Numbered from the stretch's first letter, positions 23,827 through 32,787 are shown. The stretch: 64,000 nucleotides of DNA from JAJFFW01 sp963922595 (GCA_963922595.1 CAWUIM010000004.1:35129-99128), one strand, 5' to 3'. Notes: generated from the sequence alone by a model not told the origin. A program made the numbers and translations.

Positions 23827-25824
23827 ATGGCCTCGCGCGCAACCGCCAAGAAAGACCGGGACCTTTTCGGAGACGATTACACCGCCAAGGATATTGAGGT
23901 GCTGGAAGGCCTCGAGCCGGTGCGAAAGCGTCCAGGCATGTATATCGGCGGCACCGACGAAAAAGCGTTGCATCACCTGTTCGCCGAAGTTCTAGACAAC
24001 TCAATGGACGAGGCCGTCGCCGGACATGCGACGCGTATTGAGGTCGAGCTCTATGACGACGGCTATCTTTCCGTCTCTGACAATGGCCGCGGCATCCCGA
24101 TCGATCCGCACCCGAAGTTCAAAAAGAAATCCGCCCTCGAAGTCATTATGACGACGCTCCATTCGGGCGGTAAATTCGAAGGCAAGGCCTACGCGACGTC
24201 GGGCGGTCTCCACGGCGTCGGCGTGTCCGTCGTCAATGCGCTGTCTGACGACCTAATCGTCGAGGTTTGCCGCAAACAAACAAAGTGGGTGCAGGCGTAC
24301 TCGAAAGGCAAGCCGCGCAACAAGCTGGAGAAGGAAGGTCCTGCGCCGAATAAGCGCGGCACCACGATCATGTTTCATCCTGACCCGGAAATTTTTGGCG
24401 CTAAGGCTGCGTTCAAACCGGCCCGGCTTTACAAGATGGCGCGGTCGAAAGCCTATCTCTTCGGCGGTGTTGAAATTCGCTGGAAGTGCGCGCCGTCGCT
24501 CATCAAGGAAAAAGACACGACGCCCGCGGACGCCGTTCTGAAATTCGACAATGGCCTTTCCGATTATCTCGTAAGCCTCGCCGATGGAAAACCGACCGTC
24601 ACCGAGGAAATGTTCACAGGCAAGATCACCAAGAAGGAAGATGGCGGTCACGGCAATGTGGAATGGGCGGTGCTGTGGGGCGCGGCGGGCTTTGGCGATG
24701 CTGACGGGTTCGTGCATTCTTACTGCAACACCGTGCCGACGCCTGAAGGCGGCACCCACGAGGCGGGTTTGCGCGCGGCGCTTTCCAAGGGCTTGCGCGC
24801 CTACGCCGATCTCGCCGGCAACAAAAAGGCGAGCAGCATTACCGCCGAAGACGTCATGGGAACCGCGGGCGCGCTCCTTTCGATCTTTGTGCGCAATCCG
24901 GAATTTCAGGGTCAGACGAAAGACAAGCTCGCCACCGCCGAAGCGCAAAAACTGGCAGAAGCGGCGATCCGCCCCGCATTCGATCATTGGCTCGCGTCCA
25001 ATCCGAAGCAGGCGCAATCGCTTCTCGAATGGGTGATTGACCGGGCGGAAGAACGCCAACGCCGCCGCCGCGAAAAGGAAGTCTCGCGCGCTGCAGCCAC
25101 GCGCAAGCTGCGCCTGCCGGGCAAGCTCGCCGACTGTTCGCAAAAAGAACGGACGGGTACGGAAATATTCCTCGTCGAGGGCGACTCGGCCGGTGGATCA
25201 GCCAAGCAAGGCCGCAACCGCGCGACGCAAGCCATTCTCCCCTTGAAAGGCAAAATCCTGAACGTTGCGAGCGCCACCCGCGACAAGATCGCCGCCAATC
25301 AGGAAATTCAAGATATTGCGCAAGCACTCGGCGTTGGCCTCGGCGCACGCTTCGATCTTGAGGATTTGCGATACGATAAGATCATCATCATGACCGACGC
25401 CGACGTGGACGGCGCCCATATCGCCGCGCTCCTCATCACGTTCTTCCATCAGGAAATGCCGGAGCTGATCAATTCCGGACGCCTCTATTTGGCGCAGCCG
25501 CCGCTGTTCCGGCTTTCGGCGGGCGGCAAGACCGTCTACGCCATGGACGAAGATGCACGCGATCGTCTGCTCAAAGAAGAATTCAAAGCCAATCAGAAAG
25601 TCGAAGTGGGACGCTTCAAAGGCCTTGGCGAAATGATGCCGGCGCAGTTGAAGGAAACGACCATGAACCCGGAAACGCGCAGCCTCGCGCGCGTTGTCAT
25701 CGCAGAGGACAAGATCGAATTCTCCGCCGACCTGGTCGACCGTTTGATGGGCAAGAAAGCCGAGCCGCGCTTTCATTTCATTCAGGAAAACGCCGCCTTC
25801 GTGCGTGAGGAATTGGATATCTAG
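23827..25824 (+). CDS. parE: DNA topoisomerase IV subunit B
   Basis: A 665-aa ATPase subunit of topoisomerase IV, which unlinks daughter chromosomes. The GHKL ATPase part has EVLDNSMDEAVAG, DNGRGIP and GGLHGVGVSVVNALS. The TOPRIM domain has LVEGDSAGGSAKQGRNRATQ and the metal motif DADVDGAHI. The sequence after TOPRIM ends with RFKGLGEMMPAQLKETTMNP. ParE is favoured over GyrB because the length is short, with no insert in the TOPRIM domain, and an alphaproteobacterial ParE start. parC is not nearby. Confidence 0.95.
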   Translation: MASRATAKKDRDLFGDDYTAKDIEVLEGLEPVRKRPGMYIGGTDEKALHHLFAEVLDNSMDEAVAGHATRIEVELYDDGYLSVSDNGRGIPIDPHPKFKKKSALEVIMTTLHSGGKFEGKAYATSGGLHGVGVSVVNALSDDLIVEVCRKQTKWVQAYSKGKPRNKLEKEGPAPNKRGTTIMFHPDPEIFGAKAAFKPARLYKMARSKAYLFGGVEIRWKCAPSLIKEKDTTPADAVLKFDNGLSDYLVSLADGKPTVTEEMFTGKITKKEDGGHGNVEWAVLWGAAGFGDADGFVHSYCNTVPTPEGGTHEAGLRAALSKGLRAYADLAGNKKASSITAEDVMGTAGALLSIFVRNPEFQGQTKDKLATAEAQKLAEAAIRPAFDHWLASNPKQAQSLLEWVIDRAEERQRRRREKEVSRAAATRKLRLPGKLADCSQKERTGTEIFLVEGDSAGGSAKQGRNRATQAILPLKGKILNVASATRDKIAANQEIQDIAQALGVGLGARFDLEDLRYDKIIIMTDADVDGAHIAALLITFFHQEMPELINSGRLYLAQPPLFRLSAGGKTVYAMDEDARDRLLKEEFKANQKVEVGRFKGLGEMMPAQLKETTMNPETRSLARVVIAEDKIEFSADLVDRLMGKKAEPRFHFIQENAAFVREELDI

Positions 25825-25847
25825 GCGAGAAAGCCTATATCCGGTCG

Positions 25848-26666
25848 ATGGGTCGCCTTCTTTTCATCGTCGCCGTAATTGCACTTTGCGTTTGGGCGGT
25901 GCGCGCCTTGATGAAGCGCCGCCGGGAACGCGCGCTTCTTGCTGCGCCGCTCACGCCTGAGCAGCGGTCGGTCGTCGCGGCTTGCGCGCCGGTCTACGCA
26001 CGCCTGCCGCTTGAGCTTCAGCGCGCGCTTGAGGGCAAGATCAACGTCTTCCTTAGCCAGATCGATTTTCATGGACATGAAGGGCTAAAGATCACCGAGG
26101 AGATGCGCCTCACGATCGCGGCGCAGGCATGCCTCCTCGTTGTGAACAAAGAGGCTTGGTACAAACATTTACGCACGATCCTCGTCTATCCGGGCGCCTT
26201 CAAATCCCAGCAAGTCGAGAGCGACGGCTATGTCGAGACCGTGCGCGAAACTGTGCGCACCGGCGAAAGCTGGGCGCGTGGTCCTGTCATCTTGTCGTGG
26301 GCGCACGCCAAACACGGCGCCTTTATTGACGATGACGGCCACAATGTGGTGCTTCACGAATTTGCGCATCAGCTTGACGATCTATCAGGCGACACTGACG
26401 GCGCGCCGGTGCTCGACCAAAACCATGACGGCGCCGCGTGGACGCACGCCTTTCGCGAGGCCTATGCACGCCTTGTCGCCCAGGTGGAAAGCGGTCGCGA
26501 AACATTCCTCGACCCCTACGGTGCAACGGCGCCTGCGGAGTTTTTCGCGGTCGCCGTCGAATATTTTTTCGAGAAACCTCAAGCGCTCGCGCGCGAAGAG
26601 CCGGCGCTCTACGAGCAATTGTCAGGCTATTTCAAACTTGACCCGGCGTCCTGGCGCGAGGCGTAG
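25848..26666 (+). CDS. MtfA-like zinc peptidase (M90)
   Basis: A 272-aa M90-family peptidase with an N-terminal membrane helix (LLFIVAVIALCVWAVRAL). The catalytic motif is HEFAHQLD, HEFAH at residues 170-174, and a downstream glutamate lies in PAEFFAVAVEYFFEKP. E. coli MtfA modifies or binds the glucose regulator Mlc and is soluble; here the helix suggests membrane tethering, common in alphaproteobacterial members. It follows parE by 23 bases and converges with the next gene. Confidence 0.88.
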   Translation: MGRLLFIVAVIALCVWAVRALMKRRRERALLAAPLTPEQRSVVAACAPVYARLPLELQRALEGKINVFLSQIDFHGHEGLKITEEMRLTIAAQACLLVVNKEAWYKHLRTILVYPGAFKSQQVESDGYVETVRETVRTGESWARGPVILSWAHAKHGAFIDDDGHNVVLHEFAHQLDDLSGDTDGAPVLDQNHDGAAWTHAFREAYARLVAQVESGRETFLDPYGATAPAEFFAVAVEYFFEKPQALAREEPALYEQLSGYFKLDPASWREA

Positions 26667-26672
26667 CGCGCA

Positions 26673-27482
26673 TCAAATACGGTTGAACGCGCTCACATCG
26701 GCGCGAAATTGCAGAATATCACCCACACGGACGATCTCGCCTTCCGCCTCGACCGGGTCAGCCACAAGCGGCAGCACGTCTTCGCCAATCGGGCCGCCCT
26801 TGGCGTCGGTCATTAACAGCACGCTCTCGCGGCCATTGTCGCCCCGAGCCCAGAAACTTGGCGGAATGCCGCCGCGGATGCATAAGCTTGCGCAGGCCTT
26901 ATGAGTGCGTCCCCGCCCCGGCCGCATCACGCCGAAGAAGCATTTGGAATCCATGATATTGCCCTTAAGCCGCGCGACGCCGAGCGTTTCCACTGTGGGC
27001 GTTACAAATTCCGCAGAAAGCTGGCGCTGATCGGCGCTCGGCGCGTCGGAGAGCCACTGATCAAGAAATAGAGGCACTTCCAGCATCTGGCGGTTTTTAC
27101 GCTCAATCAAAACGCCGTCCGCCGTCACGAGGCGTCCTTTAGCGCTGTCGAGCTTGAGGCCGCTCGTGCACTTGCCCTCAGCGACAATAAGGATTGTGCG
27201 CATCCCGGAAGGCGAAGTCGCATCCGGCGTCCGGATCATCGGATAAGGATCGTTCGTCAACACGCCTGTGACGGAATGAGTCGCGCCGGTGAGCCAGGCG
27301 CCCGCGCCCGGATCGGAGAGGTTGGACGCCACGAGATAACTTCCACCTGCGGTCGCCGCCAGCGTCACCGGCAACGCACCGAGCAAAAACCGCCGGTCCA
27401 CAGACGGCGCCCGCCCCCAACCGATGAACATTTCATGGGGATCGCGATTTTCCGGATTGATGACGCCTTTTTCCATGCTCAT
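26673..27482 (-). CDS. Tat-like anchored Cys-motif protein of the Rieske locus
   Basis: A 269-aa protein of unknown function. A DRRFLLGALP segment followed by a hydrophobic stretch (about residues 29-53) resembles a Tat signal or anchor with an arginine pair. The most distinctive part is near residue 175: GNIMDSKCFFGVMRPGRGR, then HKACASLCIRGGIPP. It gives a Cys-x(15)-His-x2-Cys-x3-Cys pattern suited to metal or cluster binding. The start ATG overlaps the stop of the Rieske membrane protein gene (ATGA). It is the last of four coupled genes, which makes a redox role likely but unproven. Confidence 0.6.
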   Translation of the reverse strand: MSMEKGVINPENRDPHEMFIGWGRAPSVDRRFLLGALPVTLAATAGGSYLVASNLSDPGAGAWLTGATHSVTGVLTNDPYPMIRTPDATSPSGMRTILIVAEGKCTSGLKLDSAKGRLVTADGVLIERKNRQMLEVPLFLDQWLSDAPSADQRQLSAEFVTPTVETLGVARLKGNIMDSKCFFGVMRPGRGRTHKACASLCIRGGIPPSFWARGDNGRESVLLMTDAKGGPIGEDVLPLVADPVEAEGEIVRVGDILQFRADVSAFNRI

Positions 27483-28540
27483 GACGCCTCTCCCACTGAA
27501 ATCACAGCGGGCTCTGCGCGCGCGCCCGGTTTATTCGCTTTTGGGTCGACCATCACCGTTCCATTCTCGATACGGACATTATAGGTCGCTATTTTCTCCG
27601 TATAGGGCGGCGGCGAGACACCGTCCTCGGGCCGGTATTGCCAGCCATGCCAGGGGCAGGTGACGCAACCATCGACAATTCGTCCCTCGCCCAGCGGCCC
27701 ATTCTGGTGGCGGCAAACATTGGTGACCGCGGAAATCTTGCCGTCGTAACGAAACACAGCGACGCGTTCTCCGTTGGGCAAGGGCGCGATGACCGCGCGA
27801 TCTTCCGGGATATCCATCGGCGCGCCCACTGCGACCCATCCTTTTTTCTCAAGCCGGCGCATACCGCTGTCGGCGCCCCACTCGCGCAACCCTGTGAAAA
27901 GATGCAGCCCCGCAACCAGGGCGAATGCGCCGAAGGTCAGCGCCGGGTAGATCGCGGCTTTCTCCGTATAAAGTGCGCCCAGCACAATATGCAGCACCAG
28001 AAGCGCATAAGCTGGATAAACCAGCATGTGCAGCGCTTTCCAGACCGGCGCAGACAAATTGTTGAGCCAGAAATCATGGCTCGTCGCCGCCATCAGAAAG
28101 AGGATCACAAAGGCGATTAGACCCAGCACCTCAAACGGGAAGCCGGGGATCGAGTCGTATTGACCCTGACTGACAAAGAGCGAAACCAGCGGATTTAACG
28201 GACCGCCGCCGTGATACCAGAGAAGCGCAAGACCAAAATGGGCCGCGGCGACAAAGAAAGTCAGAACGCCGAGGTGGCGCCGGTTATACAAGAAGGTGTT
28301 GAACCGGGGCGACAGGCGCGCCAGCGGGCCGATGCACAAGATCGCGGTCAGCATCGTAAACGCTGCGGTCCCGAGCGCGCGAATAAGCAAGACAACCGGG
28401 TCCGCCGTATGGCCTGACGCATGGGGCTGCAGGCCGACAAACACAAAGACGCCGAGAAAAACCGCCAGCGCCAAAAGAACATACAGATCATAAAAGATCT
28501 TGTTCTTATTCCATTGTACGGCCTGGTATTGGTGACCCAT
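27479..28540 (-). CDS. Ferric-reductase-like membrane domain fused to a Rieske domain
   Basis: A 353-aa fusion. Residues 1-210 hold about seven membrane helices with histidines placed as in haem b of ferric-reductase/MsrQ-type proteins (NRRHLGVLTFFVAAAHFGLA, and LHMLVYPAYALLVLHIVLG). The C-terminal third is a Rieske [2Fe-2S] domain with ligands in NVCRHQNGPLGEGR and CPWHGWQY. Such a fusion could pass electrons between quinone or haem and a partner through the cluster. It starts at the stop of the 47-aa gene (TAATG) and overlaps the downstream gene by four bases. Confidence 0.82.
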   Translation of the reverse strand: MGHQYQAVQWNKNKIFYDLYVLLALAVFLGVFVFVGLQPHASGHTADPVVLLIRALGTAAFTMLTAILCIGPLARLSPRFNTFLYNRRHLGVLTFFVAAAHFGLALLWYHGGGPLNPLVSLFVSQGQYDSIPGFPFEVLGLIAFVILFLMAATSHDFWLNNLSAPVWKALHMLVYPAYALLVLHIVLGALYTEKAAIYPALTFGAFALVAGLHLFTGLREWGADSGMRRLEKKGWVAVGAPMDIPEDRAVIAPLPNGERVAVFRYDGKISAVTNVCRHQNGPLGEGRIVDGCVTCPWHGWQYRPEDGVSPPPYTEKIATYNVRIENGTVMVDPKANKPGARAEPAVISVGEAS

Positions 28541-28683
28541 TACTCAGCACCTTCGATAAAAACCGGTAATTCCGTTTGCTGATCAACAGGCGCAAGACGC
28601 AATGCGTACCACGCCGCAGCGAAGGTCGCAGGCGCAAGCGCCAGCCAGATCAGCAAGTGCATGCGGCGGTGAGGCTTTCTCAT
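28540..28683 (-). CDS. 47-aa single-pass membrane protein
   Basis: A 47-aa protein: basic start MRKPHRRMH, one hydrophobic helix (LLIWLALAPATFAAAWYAL), then an acidic end (PVFIEGAE). Its ATG overlaps the stop of the 82-aa gene (ATGA), and its stop overlaps the start of the Rieske membrane protein gene (TAATG). Overlaps on both sides make it very probably real despite its size. It may be a small subunit of the membrane redox complex. No family is recognised. Confidence 0.7.
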   Translation of the reverse strand: MRKPHRRMHLLIWLALAPATFAAAWYALRLAPVDQQTELPVFIEGAE

Positions 28684-28928
28684 GAGCCTTCTCCCCTGCC
28701 CTCAATCGGCGCGTTGATCTTCCGCATGGAGGCGAGACGGATCACCATGAGCGGCCAAAGTGCGACAATCCCGGGCAATACGATAAGACGAAAGAACGGA
28801 CCAACGCCGACGGCGGCGTGATCAATCCGCGCGACGCCGAGCATGACGAATGCGAGCCCGACAAACAGGCCCGCGCCAATATAAACACCTGCGGCGAGCC
28901 AAATCGTCTCCGCCAATTCAATCGTCAT
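28680..28928 (-). CDS. 82-aa two-helix membrane protein
   Basis: An 82-aa protein with two membrane segments (GVYIGAGLFVGLAFVMLGV and LIVLPGIVALWPLMVIRLA) and a short basic/acidic tail. It begins with MTIELAETIWLA at 28928. It is the first gene of the four-gene minus-strand cluster and overlaps the 47-aa gene by four bases. A longer reading frame through 29483 is possible on paper but would run across the divergent promoter and into the opposite gene, so the short form is preferred. No family is recognised. Confidence 0.7.
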   Translation of the reverse strand: MTIELAETIWLAAGVYIGAGLFVGLAFVMLGVARIDHAAVGVGPFFRLIVLPGIVALWPLMVIRLASMRKINAPIEGRGEGS

Positions 28929-29033
28929 GGGCGCCCCTGCATCCTGGTCCGATAATAACGAACGATTGTGACTTGCTTTCGGGCAAAGCGCAAAACACGA
29001 TGCGGTCAACAAAGAGAGTGGGATTATCGCGCC

Positions 29034-31124
29034 ATGGGCAACAGGTTTTTCGGTTTCTTTTCCAAGAATAAATCTGGCGACGACCCCGGCAGCGAGGGAG
29101 ACACTGCAATGACGCAAGAAAACGGTCCGACAGCCGCCGCCGCCAATTTGGAATGGTTCAAAGTCGCTGAGAAAGGCCAGCTTCCCGATGGCCGCGTGAT
29201 GTCGGCGACCGCCGGCGTCAAGACGATCGCGCTCGTGCATTTTGACGGTCAATATGCGGCGATGGACAACCGATGCCCGCATCAGGGCGGCCCGCTTGGC
29301 GAAGGGTCCATTGAAAAAGGCGTTGACGGGAAATGCTGGATCCGATGCCCGTGGCACGGGTGGGATTTCGACCCGCTCACCGGCAAGCCGCCCGGCGGCC
29401 ATGAGGACAGCGGTCAGACCACCTATCCCGTCGAAGTGCGAAGCGACGGGGTCTATGTGGGCGTTCCGCCGGACGCTCCCCATGTGCAGGACGTCTCAGA
29501 CGTTATGGTCGGGACGATGGTTAATTGGGGCGTCAAACGCGTCTTCGGCATGGTCGGCCATTCCAATCTTGGCCTTGCTGAAGCCTTCCGCAAACGCGAA
29601 ATCTCGGGCGACATCTCGTATATCGGCATCCGCCACGAAGGCGCCGCTTCCTTTGCATGTTCAGGGTACGCAAAACTGAGCGGCAAACCGGCCGCGTGTC
29701 TTTCAATCGCCGGGCCCGGCGCAACAAATCTGCTGACAGGCCTCTGGGATGCGAAAGTAGACCGCGCGCCGGTGATCGCCTGCACCGGGCAAGTGCAAAC
29801 GCAAGTCTTTTCCCCGTTCGCCTTTCAGGACATTGATCTTCTCGGCGCATTCAAACCGGTCGCCGCGTTCAGCCACATGGCGTTGCCGGATTCCAACCCT
29901 GGCGAATTGGCGAGCCTTGCGATGAAAACCGCGCTTGTCGAACGCGACGTCGCGCATCTCGTTTTTCCGGACGACGTGCAGACAATTAAAAAACCTGACG
30001 CCGAACCTGGCGCGCCGGAAGGGCGCATGACCGGCGTAACCATGGCGCCGGATCCGGAAAGCGTGCGGCGCGCAGCCGAGGCGATCGACGCCGCCAAGCG
30101 ACCGCTGATCATTGTCGGCTACGGCGCGCGTGACGCCATGCAAGCTGTTGTCGCGCTCGCTGATCATCTCAATTGCCCGATCGCCACGACGTTTAAAGGC
30201 AAGGGTCAAATCCCCGACACACACCCGCTCGCTGCCGGCGTTCTTGGGCGGTCCGGAACGCCCGTGGCGTCGTGGTTCATGAATGAATGCGATCTCATTA
30301 TCGCGCTTGGCGCTTCCTTCTCACACCACACGGGCATCGAGCCGAAAAAGAAAATCGTGCAAGTTGATTTCGACCGGATGCATCTCGGCAAAGGCCATCC
30401 GGTGGCCGTGCCGGTCTGGGGCGAAATCGGCTCAACGCTCGCAATTCTTCAGGACCGGCTCGTTGCGCAACGGCTCGGCGGCGCCACCGCCGCTAATCAA
30501 CGCCCGGAAATCGCCGAGCGCTGGCGCATCTGGCGGCAGGAAAAAGAAAGCCGTCTCGGCGACGATCGCGGCCATGGGGTCTCCGCCGCCTCCCTCTTCG
30601 CGGCGATGACGAAAGTCGTTCCGGCGAACGCTGTGATGCCGGTCGATGTTGGCAACAACACTTATTCATTCGGCCGCTATTTCGAACCGAGCGGCCAGGC
30701 GGTGCTGATGTCTGGCTACCTTGGTTCAATCGGCTTCGGCTTCCCAGCCGCCATGGGCGCCTGGGCCGCGACGCAGGATTTTCCCGACTATGCGGGCCGA
30801 AAGATCGTCTCGATCTCTGGCGATGGCGGTTTTGGTCAGTATGCGATGGAATTTACGACCGCCGTTCATTACGGCATGGATATCACTCATATCATCATGA
30901 ACAATGGCGAGTTAGGTAAAATATCCAAAGAACAGCGCTCAGGCGAATGGGCGGTCTGGCAAACGGGCTTGACCAATCCGAGTTTCGCGGACTTCGCCGT
31001 GAGCTGCGGCGGGCTTGGATTGCGGATTGATCGCGCCGCCGATCTGGAGCGCGAGATCGCCCGCGCCATCGCCCATGACGGACCGGCGCTTGTTGAAGTC
31101 GTCACCGATGCAGAGCTCGTCTAG
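29034..31124 (+). CDS. Rieske [2Fe-2S] domain fused to a thiamine-diphosphate enzyme
   Basis: A 696-aa two-domain protein. Residues about 38-145 form a Rieske domain with ligands Cys81 and His83 (NRCPHQGGPLGEG) and Cys105 and His108 (CPWHGW). The rest is a full TPP enzyme of the pyruvate oxidase/acetolactate synthase class: catalytic Glu near residue 202 in RHEGAASFACSGYAKLSG, a central domain, and the TPP/Mg motif GDGG at 596 with Asn-Asn at 623-624. PoxB-type pyruvate oxidases are the nearest relatives I can name. A start at 29109 (MTQENG) has a better ribosome site (AGGGAG) and would trim 25 residues. It is divergent from the four-gene redox cluster and converges with guaA, four bases apart. 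Confidence 0.85.
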   Translation: MGNRFFGFFSKNKSGDDPGSEGDTAMTQENGPTAAAANLEWFKVAEKGQLPDGRVMSATAGVKTIALVHFDGQYAAMDNRCPHQGGPLGEGSIEKGVDGKCWIRCPWHGWDFDPLTGKPPGGHEDSGQTTYPVEVRSDGVYVGVPPDAPHVQDVSDVMVGTMVNWGVKRVFGMVGHSNLGLAEAFRKREISGDISYIGIRHEGAASFACSGYAKLSGKPAACLSIAGPGATNLLTGLWDAKVDRAPVIACTGQVQTQVFSPFAFQDIDLLGAFKPVAAFSHMALPDSNPGELASLAMKTALVERDVAHLVFPDDVQTIKKPDAEPGAPEGRMTGVTMAPDPESVRRAAEAIDAAKRPLIIVGYGARDAMQAVVALADHLNCPIATTFKGKGQIPDTHPLAAGVLGRSGTPVASWFMNECDLIIALGASFSHHTGIEPKKKIVQVDFDRMHLGKGHPVAVPVWGEIGSTLAILQDRLVAQRLGGATAANQRPEIAERWRIWRQEKESRLGDDRGHGVSAASLFAAMTKVVPANAVMPVDVGNNTYSFGRYFEPSGQAVLMSGYLGSIGFGFPAAMGAWAATQDFPDYAGRKIVSISGDGGFGQYAMEFTTAVHYGMDITHIIMNNGELGKISKEQRSGEWAVWQTGLTNPSFADFAVSCGGLGLRIDRAADLEREIARAIAHDGPALVEVVTDAELV

Positions 31125-31128
31125 CCGG

Positions 31129-32703
31129 CTACTCCCACTCGATCGTGCCGGGCGGTTTTGACGTGATGTCGTAGACGACGCGATTGACGCCCCGCACTTC
31201 ATTGATGATGCGCGTCGCGCATCGACCCAGAAAATCGTGCGGGTAGGGATAATAATCCGCGGTCATACCGTCGGTTGACGTCACCGCGCGCAGCGCCAGC
31301 ACATGATCGTAAGTACGCTCATCGCCCATCACGCCGACTGTCTTGACGGGTAACAATACGGCAAACGCCTGCCATATTTCGTCATAGAGGCCGGCTTTGC
31401 GGATTTCATCGAGATAGATCGCGTCCGCCTTGCGCAAAATATCCGCTTTTTCCTTCGACACCGTGCCGGGAATGCGAATGGCGAGACCTGGCCCCGGAAA
31501 TGGATGGCGCGCCACGAAATGCTCAGGCAGCCCCAATTCCCGGCCGAGCGCGCGCACCTCGTCTTTGAAGAGTTCGCGGAGCGGCTCGACGAGTTTCAGG
31601 TTCATCCGTTCCGGCAATCCGCCCACATTGTGGTGCGATTTGATCGTCACCGACGGGCCGCCGTCGAAAGAAACGCTTTCGATCACGTCCGGATAAAGGG
31701 TTCCTTGCGCCAGAAAGGCCGCATTCTCGATCTTGCCCGCTTCCTCTTCAAAGACATCGATAAAGGTGGCGCCGATGATCTTACGTTTTTTCTCTGGATC
31801 ATCGACCCCGGCAAGCTTTCCGAGGAATAAATCCTCCGCCTCCACATGAATGAGCGGAATATTGTAGCTGTCGCGAAAGAGCCGCACGACCTCTTCGCCT
31901 TCACCAGCACGCATTAGGCCAGTGTCCACAAAAACGCACGTCAGTTGCTCTCCGATCGCTTCGTGGATCAGGACGGCGGCTACAGACGAGTCGACGCCGC
32001 CGGACAATCCGCAAATAACGCGTGCATCGCCCACCTGTTCGCGGATGGACGCAATCGCCTCCTCCCGGAACGCCGCCATGGTCCAGTCGCCGGAAAGCCC
32101 CGCAATACCGCGCACAAAATTCGACAGGAGCCGCGCGCCGTCAGGCGTATGCACGACCTCAGGGTGAAATTGAACGGCGTAAATCTTTCGCGCCTCGTCT
32201 GCGATCGCGGCGAACGGCGCGCCATTTGACTGCGCGATCACCTCAAAGCCCTGCGGAATGGCGTTGACCCGGTCACCGTGGCTCATCCACACCTGATAGA
32301 CGCCGCCCGGTTCCCAAACGCCTTCGAACAGCGCGCTGTCCTTGATCACTTCAATTTCGGCGCGACCGAATTCTCTGTGGTCGGATTGTTCAACATCGCC
32401 GCCGAGCTGCGCGCATATCGTTTGCTCGCCATAACAAATACCAAGAATCGGAACGCCGAGATCGAAGATCGCGGCGTCGGCGCGCGGGCTTGTCTCTGTC
32501 TTCACGCTGGCCGGACCGCCTGAAAGGATAATTGCTTTCGGCGAAAATCGCTCAACAAATCCGGCGTCGGCGAGGTTGAATGGATGGATTTCGCAATAGA
32601 TGCCAATCTCCCGCAAGCGCCGGGCGATTAGCTGCGTCACCTGGCTGCCGAAATCGACGATCAGAACGCGGTCATGGTGGGCGGTGTCGGCTATATGATC
32701 CAT
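31129..32703 (-). CDS. guaA: GMP synthase (glutamine-hydrolysing)
   Basis: A 524-aa enzyme that aminates XMP to GMP. The class I glutamine amidotransferase part has the nucleophile in GICYGEQTICAQLGG and the His/Glu pair in VQFHPEVVHTPDG. The ATP-pyrophosphatase part has the P-loop VICGLSGGVDSSV. The C-terminus ends NRVVYDITSKPPGTIEWE. The length is typical. guaB lies 5 kb away on the same strand. The gene has a short leader with AAAGG before the ATG. Confidence 0.97.
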   Translation of the reverse strand: MDHIADTAHHDRVLIVDFGSQVTQLIARRLREIGIYCEIHPFNLADAGFVERFSPKAIILSGGPASVKTETSPRADAAIFDLGVPILGICYGEQTICAQLGGDVEQSDHREFGRAEIEVIKDSALFEGVWEPGGVYQVWMSHGDRVNAIPQGFEVIAQSNGAPFAAIADEARKIYAVQFHPEVVHTPDGARLLSNFVRGIAGLSGDWTMAAFREEAIASIREQVGDARVICGLSGGVDSSVAAVLIHEAIGEQLTCVFVDTGLMRAGEGEEVVRLFRDSYNIPLIHVEAEDLFLGKLAGVDDPEKKRKIIGATFIDVFEEEAGKIENAAFLAQGTLYPDVIESVSFDGGPSVTIKSHHNVGGLPERMNLKLVEPLRELFKDEVRALGRELGLPEHFVARHPFPGPGLAIRIPGTVSKEKADILRKADAIYLDEIRKAGLYDEIWQAFAVLLPVKTVGVMGDERTYDHVLALRAVTSTDGMTADYYPYPHDFLGRCATRIINEVRGVNRVVYDITSKPPGTIEWE

Positions 32704-32761
32704 GGCGAGCCTTTAGCGGAGTCGGACACGCGCGTCGATATCCCCGACGTCAATTTGAGAA

Positions 32762-32787
32762 GAGCCCCGGCGAAACGGCCGGGGCTC
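32762..32787 (-). terminator. hairpin terminator after secreted paralog 1
   Basis: GAGCCCCGGC and GCCGGGGCTC pair perfectly (10 bp) around six bases, 27 bases beyond the stop codon of the 344-aa gene and upstream of guaA. The T-rich tail on the minus strand is weak (TTCTC), so termination may be partial. Confidence 0.7.

Noticed and set aside
24253..25143. 296-aa minus-strand frame inside parE
   Set aside because: Antisense to conserved topoisomerase motifs, with no ribosome site or family likeness.
29109..29111. ATG at 29109 as the sole start of the Rieske-TPP gene
   Set aside because: It has the better ribosome site and may be right, but the upstream frame from 29034 is open with plausible protein sequence; both are noted and the choice is left open.
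28929..29483. Extension of the 82-aa membrane protein to a 267-aa frame
   Set aside because: It would run through the divergent promoter region and antisense to the Rieske domain of the fusion gene; only the C-terminal 82 residues look like protein.
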